The notes beneath the pieces were generated by a model. The model was given only the letters and a program-made list of their open reading frames with translations. It was not told the DNA's origin and ran no database searches. Of a stretch of 64,000 bases of DNA, positions 11,655 to 21,959 are shown one piece after another. A program made the position numbers and the translations under genes. The DNA lies in contig OX104134.1 of the NCBI GenBank assembly GCA_944470555.2, positions 75,696,678 through 75,760,677 on the forward strand, read 5' to 3'. The DNA is from Heterobilharzia americana. Lineage: Eukaryota > Platyhelminthes > Trematoda > Strigeidida > Schistosomatidae. Every line of letters begins with the position of its first letter. Position 1 is the first letter of the stretch.

Positions 11655-11745
11655 GCAGATCAAAAACAAGATATTCAGCCAAGAAAACTTCTTGAACGGA
11701 TTTATTCTCATGCTATACATCTGCATATATATGATATCAGAAGAC
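11655..11745 (-). repeat. Diverged third copy of the PLE terminal repeat segment
   Basis: Its reverse complement resembles 11511-11575 (shared gaatatcttgt, gagaataaat, agatgta-like blocks), at lower similarity than the left/right pair. With 11511-11575 it forms a weak hairpin. Confidence 0.45.
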
Positions 11746-11819
11746 TGCAGTCCACGATTAAAATTAACAGTAAAGAACTAGAATGAAAGTAGTGATGTAC
11801 GTAATACTAACGCATAGTA

Positions 11820-12055
11820 GCTAGCAGGGAAACCCAGGACGTGCGTTTCGTCCTATCTGGGACTCGTCAGTTAGATGTACCTGCCTCTTAGTGAGTAACT
11901 TTTTTCTCCCTGGGAATCGAACGTGGGACCGACCGCTTCAAACGCCAGAGCGCTATCCACCATACCACCAAGTCACTGCAGCCACTTCCTGTACGACGGG
12001 TGCCGAATAGGACTACATGCACTTTCTGGATTCCACTGCTAACCACTATCCATCA
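11820..12055 (-). repeat. SINE-like repeat S1 with tRNA-type promoter
   Basis: The minus strand carries an A-box-like gacttggtggtatggtgg and a B-box gttcgattccc about 45 bases further on, then a body that reads cgtcctatctgggactcgtc on the + strand. This is the best-preserved promoter of family S1 in the window. Such elements are transcribed by RNA polymerase III and moved by a LINE partner; that partner is not identified here. Confidence 0.75.
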
Positions 12056-12329
12056 TTAATATATACATCACTACTACACAGGTAATACCGAGTCATTCGC
12101 GCTCTAGCTCATATGCCAGTTGAGGCCGATCAATTCGGTCCATTCAATGAAGGGATGATACAAGTAACAACACTAACAATAATGACGGTTCCAGTCATAA
12201 TGATGTTAGCAGTTCATGACGTAGAGCTTGAATGATAGCAAGAAAGGGTTATGTAAGATTCTTAAGTCGTTCATGGGGTGTACATAGATTACAAAGCAGT
12301 GGAAATATGGTAGAGCTAATAAACAACCA

Positions 12330-12560
12330 AGTTAAGTGAGCTAAATTGAAAGTTTCAGGTTGGTGTTCATCATGGACTGATATCAGTTGGGAAAAAATTA
12401 GAAAGCTGGGAGCACTGGACATCTGCTTCGTCCTCGTATGGGACTCCACAGCAGTGTGCAACCATGACCCCTCAAGGTCCTGCTGGGGAGTCTTATAATA
12501 GAACAAGACAGTTGTCCAGTGCTCCCAGGTTTCCAGTGTTTCTCCAGCTGATGTCAGTCC
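12330..12560. repeat. Foldback repeat with S6-type core
   Basis: The segment caggttggtgttcatcatgg...gggagcactggac at 12357-12420 is repeated in inverted form starting at 12517 (gtccagtgctccc ... gtcagtccatgatgaa) and continuing after an RTE insertion at 12887 (accaacctg). Between the arms is a stretch like 38350-38400 and 46470-46500 (catcctaatttgagactcc-like). Its arms reveal the RTE insertion site. Confidence 0.7.
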
Positions 12561-12569
12561 ATGATGAAT

Positions 12570-12877
12570 TATTATATATTATATTATTAGTCCCTTGGGT
12601 TCCTAGTGGAACATAGGGCTTCAGTAGCACGCCTCCAGTGACCTCTGTTCTCTGAGATCTTTTGAACCTGGTCCCACGACAACCCATAACCTCTCATTTC
12701 CTCCTCACACGATCTCCTCCATGTCACCCTCGGACGTCCAACTCGTCGCTTCCCATGGGGATTCCACTCGAGCAACTGACCTGACGCGTGATGTCCTCAG
12801 TCGGCCTTCTCAGTGCATGGCCAATCCATCTCCACTTCTTCCTGCATATTTGTTGCGTGATAGGTTCTTGGTTGGTG
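12570..12877 (-). mobile_element. RTE tail fragment (copy 3) with target-site duplication
   Basis: A minus-strand, 5'-truncated 3' end of the second RTE subfamily (ccttgggttcctagtgg terminus, imperfect ATT tail at 12570-12590). One open stretch reads VGRPRVTWRRSCEEEMRGYG, the C-terminal tail of the RT protein. It is bracketed by atgatgaat at 12561-12569 and at 12878-12886, a 9-bp target-site duplication. The unoccupied version of this site exists in inverted form near 12365-12380. Confidence 0.88.
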
Positions 12878-12919
12878 ATGATGAATACCAACCTGAAATT
12901 AGTAAATAAATCCCCACAA

Positions 12920-13440
12920 ACCTACAAACTGAATAAAGTGGAAACGTTTTGTTAAAAGTTACAATTATTGGGAGGATTAATTGAAGTAACACCGGAAACT
13001 ATTAAATGTATTGCTTAAAGTGATACGAAAAAGTGCAAAGATTAATCTAAAAAAGAGGTAAAGTCGGAAAAATGAAACAAAACAAACCACGATGAAAATA
13101 AGTTAAAGCCAGTGTACAAACAAAGGCTGTGAGTACTTCATTTGCACACAAAGATCACGCTTCAGTTCATGGATAGTGGAGGTCACTGCTGCTTTTTGAA
13201 ATTGAGGGTAAAGAAAACATGAAATATTCCAGCAGACTAGATTACCGATCTTAAAATCATTGTTTGGGTTTATTGGACGGTTGGAATCGACCAAATGTTC
13301 AAGGAATGAACTTCTAGTGCATCTGTTTTCACCCTCATAAAACCAAGTTGGGATGTGTTCTCATATATTTGTTGACAGCACTCTCTTATAGAATGCTTCA
13401 AAATCGTCTGAAATTTTACTCAGTTATGGTTTACTTGATG
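12920..13440 (-). pseudogene. PLE remnant, C-terminal part (copy 2)
   Basis: The minus strand reads EHIPTWFYEGENRCTRSSFL, then HLVDSNRPINPNNDFKI, then STIHELKRDLCVQMKYSQPL ending near 13103. These correspond to the end of the GIY-YIG region and C-terminus of PLE proteins and parallel the first PLE here (KPDLCVQRKYVQS). The sequence beyond its 3' end shares tagtttccggtgtta with the DNA after the first PLE (about 11240), confirming a common element. 5'-truncated; the RT core is missing. Confidence 0.72.
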
Positions 13441-13590
13441 GTGGCTAGTGGTGAAATTTAGGACCCACGTTTCGTCTTATTTAGGCCTCGTCAGCTGAAT
13501 GTACTTGTATCCCACTGCTTCAGATGCCAGAGAGCTATACACTTGGCTAGTGACGCGATAAAGCCGTCTGTAGTGCAATGGATATCATCT
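13441..13590 (-). repeat. S1 SINE fragment with internal deletion
   Basis: It carries gtttcgtcttatttaggcctcgtcagc and a shortened promoter half (cttcagatgccagagagct). Part of the B-box region is missing compared with 11820-12055. Confidence 0.6.
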
Positions 13591-13689
13591 GTTATTTACT
13601 GGTACTTTTAGTTCCCCGTTGTTATGCTGGATCTAATTGATGGTGATCTAATGCTGGTGTTTCAAGTGGTGGCTGCTGAGTTTCAGTTA

Positions 13690-13800
13690 CAATGGGAACA
13701 CCAACACTCAATGGGATCCAGGAACATCCAACTGATGAGTCTTGGAAAGGATGAAACGTATGTCCTAAATTTCACTGCTAATCACCACCAACTAAACTAT
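13690..13800 (+). repeat. S1 SINE fragment, opposite orientation
   Basis: Reads caatgggaacaccaacactc, gatgagtcttggaaaggatg and atttcactgctaatcacc, the body of S1 on the + strand. It lies about 100 bp from the minus-strand fragment, forming an opposed pair. Confidence 0.6.
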
Positions 13801-15149
13801 AACATTATGACAAAGTAACTCATCATTTCCTAGACATTACTATGCTTAACCTCAGTTGTCGTAGTCCATAGAATGAATAATGCTTCACACAACTTTATAA
13901 ACTTCAGTATGTACAAGTTATTTAGCAAATAGAAAGACAATTGACCAAGCTTTCTAAGTAAAATATGGAATAAATATTCACCCTTATTCTTGATCAAAAG
14001 TAATGCTATTTGCATTTCATTAGTCCATTAATAATTGATGTCTGGGAGGACAATTTTTCCACATTAAACTTTGTATTTATTGATCCTATTAAATAATCAT
14101 TGTCATTTTCCGGAAAAACAAATCGTGCCTTCTCAGTCTTGTTTTCTCTGTGTTTTACTAGTATGGGCACGTTATTCCAATTACCAGTACTTATTATCGT
14201 GTATCAAAGTGTTATGAGTGTACAAAAGTTCCTACTTCATAACCCACCACCTAGACAAAAATCTTTAATCTAGTGTGAACTGGTCATTTCAGTAAGCATA
14301 CTACAAATAGACAGCCTTAGCAGGAATTCCTCACGTTGTGAAACAAAAATGCAAACAATCCCGCTTCAATTTTTTTTATTTAACTGATCCATTAATTTTC
14401 AGAGAGATAAACTCTCAAGAAAAATAGACTCTCGAAACGATAAATATACGGACAATTGAATTCTCTTACACTGCACTGAAACATATTTTAAGGTGAGAAG
14501 AATCACTGGAACTATAGTGCTTGACTGACGTAGACGAAAATGATGTGGGTTTAAGTTCTGGTCTTGAACAGCTTGAGTGGATCATGAACAAGGTGATTAT
14601 AAAAGCCATCCTAACTTCCAGAATAACCATGTGCACCTATATATGACACTTTGAAAAGTTATTTATTTGATCCAGAAGGTATTCAAAAGTTACCCTTTGA
14701 ATATACATCAAGAAAGCAGACAACAGACTTTCCAGTGTAAATCATACATTTAAAATACGGCCGTCTAAGGTTCACTTTTATGAATGTGATATATTTCCAT
14801 GAGTAAAGTGTGTATTGATTGGTCAGTGACTAGTAAGTAATTTTGGGTTTCGCAGTCAAAGTTAATAAGCTTTCCATTGAGATGCACACAAACCGATTCT
14901 ATGTAGTGGAAGGGATCAGTAGGAAGTCCTGAATCCAAGTTATGTGCGTGTTTGCACTGGTCAGGATGATGTATCTGGAAAATCGAAGGAACCAAGAATA
15001 CTTCAGGAGGTTGGAACCTGTATGTTCCGGTTTTAGTCAGAAAAATTATCGGTAAGTCACTGAATGATAACCGTTTTCATGTTGTCTGATCATAAAGGTC
15101 CAGCTACAAGAGATCGATCATGACCCATATAGCTCATTGTTGACGTCTC
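13801..15149. other. Non-coding, nothing recognised
   Basis: AT-rich, with short frames only (for example 14765-14995 on the minus strand) that show no known motif or clear splice borders. Confidence 0.45.
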
Positions 15150-15300
15150 TGACTGCAATGCTGAATCAAATGGATTCAGACCTCCAAGAAAATACCACTT
15201 CCGTTGAGGTTTAAGAAAACGCTTCCATACAAGTGGAAGCAAGTAAGAAAATTTAGTCCATGGCTTCCTATAGATTGCCTCTAAAAACTAAGTATCATTA
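15150..15300 (+). repeat. S5 repeat, diverged copy
   Basis: It shares gactgcaatgctga, a degenerate B-box (gattcagacct) and the tail order of 4815-4990. Weak family assignment. Confidence 0.4.
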
Positions 15301-15756
15301 GTTAAGAGCAAAAGTCGAAAGATATTATTGGCTATTTGAATGGTGGAAAATATTTGTTCCAAAGCCATCCTCTCCCTCTTTTTGAAGTGATACTTTGACT
15401 GTTTTTTTTATTTTGTTAATTTTATGTAAATTTCCTTCTTGTACGAATACAAATATTTTTTATTTCAATGGCTCTTCATATATACTATCAAGGTACTTTT
15501 TTAAATGTTTTTCTTTCTGTCCTAGACCGTTACTAATATATTTGACAGCGTTTTAAATTTGACAAATGAATGTTCAAATTTCACCTGGTATCATTTTGGC
15601 CGACAGAGTATCAACATGGCTACTAAACACAGACCAACGGTTATTCTACTTTCTGAGTCAGGTGAATAGCCTAGTCTGTTATGGGGAAAGTTTGTACTTG
15701 ACAGGTGTTCGGAAATAACTCATCATAAGTAAACAACATCATATTGAGATTAACTT

Positions 15757-15925
15757 GCCGGTGTCTAGCAGTGAAATCCAGGACGCGAGTTTCTTCCTAT
15801 TTGAGATGGGCATCCTGCCTCCCGTTTCTATACATAATGATGAATAATCAGGCAATATCAAGATATCCACATAAGAATCCATATGCCAAGAGTAGTCGAT
15901 CACTTTGATCCAGGATAACAATGGG
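15757..15925 (-). repeat. S1 SINE fragment lacking the promoter
   Basis: The + strand reads tagcagtgaaatccaggacg, then directly gatgaataatcaggcaatatcaaga, the distal tail also seen at 42105-42130. The tRNA-like half is absent. Confidence 0.6.
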
Positions 15926-18020
15926 AAGTTACGGGTACCAACAAATGATCATATCATATTGATTTTCGTAATTTTTAGAGTGACCAAACCAGGTGATACC
16001 CACTCATACCATATGATGCCATTTACTGTCCACTGCTTCAATTGAAATCCTTGTCTATCTCCACCTGTTTGCCGGTATGATTACTTTGTAATAGGTGGTT
16101 CACTTCAGTAGCGAGATATCTTTGGTTATAGCAGACGGTTAGTTTCACTAATTAACTATGATCTTAGCACTTTTCCTGACCAGTAATAACCAAATAGGAG
16201 TAAAAAATAGACAATGTTGTATATTTTAATTCCATTTTAGTTTGTTTCTTAGAAATGCCACATACTGAAACAGTAATATTTAATGGATAACGTTTTGGAC
16301 ATAATTTGTTGTCTATATTCATATCAGGTCAGTAAAAGGTAAGCCTTAGTTCATTTTGCTGCTCATTAGGCAGACCAACATAGATTAACTGAGCACATGT
16401 AAGTTCACCGTATTCGCCTAACAAAATGACTATATCGGAATCAACTGAAAGGCGAGAGTATACTGCAGTAACAGCTTTTTGACTATCTAGTGTTGTCTGG
16501 TTGGGTTTACAAAATATTTTTAGTACCAGAGTAGCAATCAACCTATTGGTGACCAACCACTCACTTTCTCTATGTAGCTATAAGTATCAGCATATCGCCA
16601 CATCTAGAATAAATGCTAAAAATTTATGAAATCCTCAAGTTTATAACCACTTTCAACCATTGCATACACATAAGTACACCTAGCAAGCTTATTTGCTAAT
16701 ATGTAACCTAGTTTCCAGATTTGATAACAGTTTCGCAGTTGAAAATATGTAGAGTTGAGCTAACTCAACAGAGTTTTGTTTGTTTTATTTGACAGCCATT
16801 TGATAATCCATAAATTGGAGGCTAAAAGTGTTTTTCCTGTAACAGCTGGGGTTTTCATAACGGCAAGTAAACTGTTAAGCTTGTTTCAAACAATTAATAC
16901 TGATGACTGCAAATGTGTCTTTAGCAGTACCACGTGGTCCTGTGGTCTGAATGTAGCCTCACTTGCTTATGTTCTTACTTCGAGTGAGTTTAAATGCCAC
17001 CCTACTAAATACAGAAATAACCAACCACTTCCTTTATTTCGGCTAGGAAGTGGTTTCTTCATAAAATGAAATGTGACTGATTATTTCAGCAGTTACTGGG
17101 GTTACCCAAAGAGTCAAACCTTCCTAATCTTAACACTTAATGAACGAAGTGTATACGAAATGAGACACCAGTAATTCTTTCGCTGGTATTCTTTATTTAA
17201 GTGTACAGCTTGTGAGCTTATACAGCTGAATTACATGTCCAGAATAAAAAACAAATTACAAGTACACAACTAAGCCACTTGGCCTACAAAATGAGGGAAA
17301 GAACTAACAATTAATTTGTCTTTACTTTTTAAAGAAAAGGCAATTAACAATAATCAACAGGTTCGAAGAAAGCTTGTAAGAATAGTTACGAAATGGCACT
17401 GTAAATTGACTTCTAAGTAAAGTGTTTGAAAAATAAAAACAACAACGAATAAAACAACACGAACATATTAAACCGAACTTCATATATTCTCTTCTTTAGT
17501 CCATTTTAATACGCTAAGTTGTATTGTACCCATGAACACTTCTCTATGTAGATTAGTTCATTTATCTCTAGTCACAGAGGATAGTGTATCTTTCGATAGG
17601 TTTTCTGCTGAGAATATTTCACAGGGCTGCCCAATAAAATTGAAAAAGATAAGTGATGATGTCTGTTCCATGGGAAACGTTATAAAAAAAAGCGATTGAC
17701 ATAAATCTACATTTAATTTAAACACACTTTGATGAAAGTTGTGTATATAAAGAGAGAGGTCGTCTATCATTTTTATGACTGACATTCTATCCGTCGACAT
17801 CCAATATGCCTACATTTGAATGCAAAAGCTCCTTGTCTAACTTCATTCCCCTCATTGGTTTTCATTCCTGATATCATAAATCCTCTGCCATTTCATCTTG
17901 TTAACTTTATCAACAATAGCACTTGTATAGACTATGATCAGAATTCAATCGTATAATATGGCAAATGTTGGGCGCTGAGTAGAAGGTTGACATTTTATAT
18001 AGATTGTATTTGTGTTAGTC
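15926..18020. other. AT-rich stretch, one short shared repeat
   Basis: No gene recognised. Part of 16980-17130 resembles 57230-57330 in reverse (tcataaaat, ctgattggtta-like and ggtggcctttaaa-like pieces), suggesting a small unclassified repeat. The 16776-17069 frame overlaps this and is not credible as a gene. Confidence 0.4.
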
Positions 18021-18021
18021 T

Positions 18022-18140
18022 TTTGGCTTTTGGAAACATACCTACATTGCAGTATTTTCACCTACTCTAACATTGTAGTAACTTCGTGTTGTCCTATCGC
18101 TTTGTCCTTTTTGGATAAAGTGGATAACATCAAAACCGCT
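18022..18140 (+). repeat. Direct repeat unit, copy a
   Basis: Matches 19057-19170 in direct orientation at about 80-85 percent by eye. Landmarks are cttttggaaacatac, gtgttgtccta and tggataacatcaaa-like. Function unknown. Confidence 0.7.
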
Positions 18141-19056
18141 GTGACTTACATAACATGCAATCTTTATATCGCTTGTATCATGTCCACATGGAGTATTTAG
18201 TTAGGTTTCATTTTGCAGATACTTCAGCATGTTGCACAATCCTCACATAAGAACCGATAAATTTCACCCAATTTTGCAATATTTTGAATGATTCCTTTCA
18301 TTCAACGTGTTTTAACTATGAAAATTGGAACGGGAAATACTAAGATAATGCTGGCTTTTTGATGAACTAGAGTAAATTATCGTAGGGACTCTTCGGTCGT
18401 AATTTTGACATAGATGGCTCACAATGGTTGGACTACGATTCTCTTCAGACCAAAATGTAATGAATAATAAAGTAGCGAACTGTTACTTTATTCGATTATC
18501 CACTTACCTGTAGTTAAAATGTTTGACCAAGACAATATAACTTTAAACCATACATCAGACAACCATTTGCCAATCTAAGGGCTTAGCACAGTCAATAAAT
18601 TCTTATCAACAGATGTTAGGCTCATATAATACAGAAATTTCCTTCTTTTTTGCAGATGGAATGACGGTGTGAATACTGATAACTTGTTTTATTTAACACC
18701 AAGCCCAGCGAATTATCGTAACTGTCCAACAAATTATAATGATTTTAAAAATGGACATAATTAATAATAACATTCTCAAGAATAAAAAGGTGACAGAAAG
18801 GGATATTTTCCGTAAAATATTTGGCTTTCTATCACATGTATTTTTCAGATATCCATACATTTCATGTATCCTATATGGAGTCATGAGAGTGACTAGGTCT
18901 GACACAAACAGTGAAAACTCCTTGAAGTGTTCCACAACCAATCATCTTGCTCCTAATTTTCAAGAAAAGACACGTGGTCATTCATATTAATATCAGATTG
19001 GTACAACAAAGGAAATCAACTGAAAATGACCTTCCGGAAAGGTTTAGAACAACAAA

Positions 19057-19170
19057 GGCTTTTGGAAACATACATATATTGTTGTATTTTTACCTACTTT
19101 AACATTGCAGTAACTTTGTGTTGTCCTACAGCTTTGTCCGTTTTGGAGGGGTCGGATAACATCAAAGATA
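19057..19170 (+). repeat. Direct repeat unit, copy b
   Basis: Second copy of the 18022-18140 unit, about 1035 bp downstream. The sequence between the two is not obviously duplicated. Confidence 0.7.
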
Positions 19171-20027
19171 GAAACTGAAGGTTAAACCGTTCACGAGAGG
19201 ATACAACATTATTTCAATATATAAAATGAGTGTACTTCTTCTTTAGACAGATGAAGATATCACAACTGTTGTTCAATTTTACGATGGACTGCATTAAATT
19301 TGGTTCATTTGTTGAAAACTTTTGCAAATGAAGTCAATCAGTTTTAATCCAAACTAACTTTTCTTGAACATTAAACTTAAGGCGTTAGAAGAACTTAAGT
19401 GGAGACAGTAACTATAAACACTAAATGGGAACCCATAAATAAATATTGAAACTCCATAAAATGACTGAGTATGAGTGAAAAATCACTTCGGTCAATACTG
19501 AATATTGCGACATAAATTTCTAAGCACTTTTCTTCAAAAATCAGCATCAGTTGAAGAAAAATTGGAAACACAGTCCCATTTCGTGTTTCCTCACTATCAA
19601 GCAACCAGAATTGCAAACGTGATGGAGTTTATATAAAGTTTTCTTCCATCAGTATTACTGCTGTTCAACTTCATGAAACTAATCTTACAACAAAAAATTT
19701 CTCAACATACTACTGATTGTAAGAACTCATCATTTACTGACAAAAAATAGAAGTTCATTGAGTTGCTTCTACTTAAGAATCAGTCAGCTTATACGATACG
19801 GCTTCTTAATTCAATCCTGAAAAAGACTGTTTTTTTATTGACTAATAGTTTCCAGAATTCTGTCTAACTTAGGATCGATCCCCTTGTGTCTACTATACAA
19901 TTATTTAAGTAGTAAAACTATTCACTTTAAAATAAACTTACATTTTCTGAATCATCAGTTTACAAAAAAGCTACCCGTGATAATTAAAGCCAAATTCTCA
20001 TCTGAATGCTCATCCCCTAGATGTCAG

Positions 20028-20135
20028 AATATTCTAATTAATTCAAAACTTTATGGAGAGATACTATTGTGTACTTTTCTTCTTGTAATTATTCCACCGC
20101 GTAAGAAAGTGAAGTTTATTCAGTTTATTATCACG
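20028..20135 (+). CDS. Weak candidate exon, hydrophobic stretch
   Basis: Preceded by catcccctagatgtcag and followed by gtatgt, this gives 36 codons in phase 0 at both ends, reading for example LYGEILLCTFLLVIIPP then RKKVKFIQFIIT. Its exit phase (0) equals the entry phase of the stronger exon at 20563-20733, which fits one gene. The surrounding frame stays open from 19884 to 20345, so the borders are not forced. No family recognised. Confidence 0.28.
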
Positions 20136-20562
20136 GTATGTTTCCCAGTGAACCAAAGAGGAACCTTTTTCAGAGCATCAGTCTTCAACTTGTTTCAAGC
20201 GTATACAAATTTCTCAAGTTTATTTCCTGTTAGAGTTGGTCCTAACATTCTCAAGACTTTCTTTGACCACATAGATATACAAATACCTGCAATGGAGATG
20301 GCTCTGGAATACCACATTTCGACTTTTGCTTCCAAGAACATATGAAGACATATAGACTTGAATGATCAACTGTTTTTAAATGTCCTTATCGACTGTAGTT
20401 AACGAAAAATTGACACCTCAGCAGTCTGGCAAAATATAAAACTACATTATATTTGATATGGCATACAGTATTATTCGGTGGATGGCTCTTAAAACACTAT
20501 TTATTGGTCATAATCACATCAAAGTAGCCATGTAACCTTCAAACTTCCTTTTATGGTTTTAG

Positions 20563-20733
20563 GCATCTGATATTCCTTTGTTATATGGCAATATTAGAAA
20601 GCTTATAAAGTACTTTTTTAATCTAAAAGTAGATACTTCTGTTCGTATGGTCCAGCGTCGATTCATTTCAGAAGCCCAGAAATATAAAGTGACCAAGCTC
20701 CAAAAGGATACCGAAAAGGAACTCAAGCTTCTG
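20563..20733 (+). CDS. Candidate internal exon, 57 codons, unknown protein
   Basis: Acceptor cttccttttatggttttag precedes GCATCT; donor gtgaga follows CTG. Length 171 bases, exactly 57 codons with both introns in phase 0; the other two + frames are closed by stops. The protein starts ASDIPLLYGNIRKLIKYFF and ends TKLQKDTEKELKLL. The second half is rich in charged residues with a helix-like spacing (VRMVQRRF, EAQKYKVTKL). I do not recognise the family. Neighbouring exons must lie upstream or downstream; 20028-20135 is a weak upstream candidate. Real coding composition is the main support. Confidence 0.6.
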
Positions 20734-21442
20734 GTGAGAAATTAGTTCTGGTAAAGAATTTCAACCGGGGACCCTAACCAACCCTACTTGTTCGAGTAGG
20801 GTGAAAAACCATTTGGATACAATAACGAAATAACAAATATGAAGTGTTACGTAAAGGTTGGAAATGAATACTAGTAATAGGATGACTAAAAAAGGAAAAG
20901 GGAGAAAAAGTCAAAAATTGGGATAACATGGAATGGGAAACAATAAGAGGTTAAAATGGGAAATTTGTAGTTAGAAAGTTCATAAAGAACATGTTGACTC
21001 TAAGATAGACAAAGCGGATGCACATATTTCTTTTAAATACATAGATCAGGTTTTTTGTCTTGATCTCTAGGGTCTCTGTCTAACCAAGCTGCTACATGTT
21101 CACTAGCGTGCATGGATAAAGCCCTTTGAATAAATACGACATAGAGTGACTACTATCCCCTCCTCCTTATTTGGTTTATTCTCCAGTTACGCATAACACT
21201 AAATCTTATAACATTGGAGTAATCTTACTGTCTACCTTAGGTTGGCTATTATATTTCATCTATTCTTATGGATTTTTAACTGTTGAGCCTAAAAAGGAGT
21301 TGTTGAAAGCGATTATCCGCCCAGAATACTTTTGTCTTGAAATCATCATTTACTTGCTTATCTACTTCTCATTCGGACGGTCAAGTTCACTACTTTTTTA
21401 GTGTGATATTCTACTACTTTGTTTTTATTCAAAGATTTTCAG

Positions 21443-21537
21443 AATACACTGATCATGAATCGGATGGTCGCCTCTCTGCAACTGCAGCTGTAATACGCGA
21501 TGCATATCACTCTCTGAAAATCTTGATATCAACGTAG
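21443..21537 (+). CDS. Weak candidate exon or exon remnant
   Basis: After the acceptor ttcaaagattttcag the frame reads EYTDHESDGRLSATAAVIRD then AYHSLKI and stops at 21535. A second frame takes over near the end (SENLDINVVVIEG) and runs to a good donor gtaagt at 21571, as if one or two bases were gained or lost in tctctg. Either a terminal exon, an exon with a frame error, or chance. No family recognised. Confidence 0.3.
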
Positions 21538-21959
21538 TCGTTATTGAAGGGTGCATATTTCTCAAAATTTGTAAGTCAGAACTAAACAGTAATCTTATGC
21601 TCTACAGCATCAAGTAGCTATTCAAGTTGTTTCATTTCTCCTTCCTGAAAGTAACCTTTGGACGGATGTGGACTTCAGACTGTATTGAAGTTTTAGATCA
21701 TATTTACTTTCGTCTTGAAGTGCTGCAGAAATTTGTGTATAACACGAAGTGTGGTTTCTTCCATTGTATAGATGACCTCACTGAGTCTTCTACAATCATG
21801 AAAAAGTAACTGAATGAAACCTCCTATCATTATGAAAGCTGTCTCTCTTGATTGCCACTGAAGTTTCTGTAAAATGGAGACAGCAACCAAGTTCTTGTGG
21901 AGTCTCGTATATTAAAACTTACTGGTGATTTTAGTGGAAATACCGTTCTTAAAGTTATA

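Noticed and set aside
20781..20803. Terminator-like hairpin accctac...gtagggt
   Set aside because: A short stem of this size is common by chance, and bacterial-type terminators do not apply in this genome.
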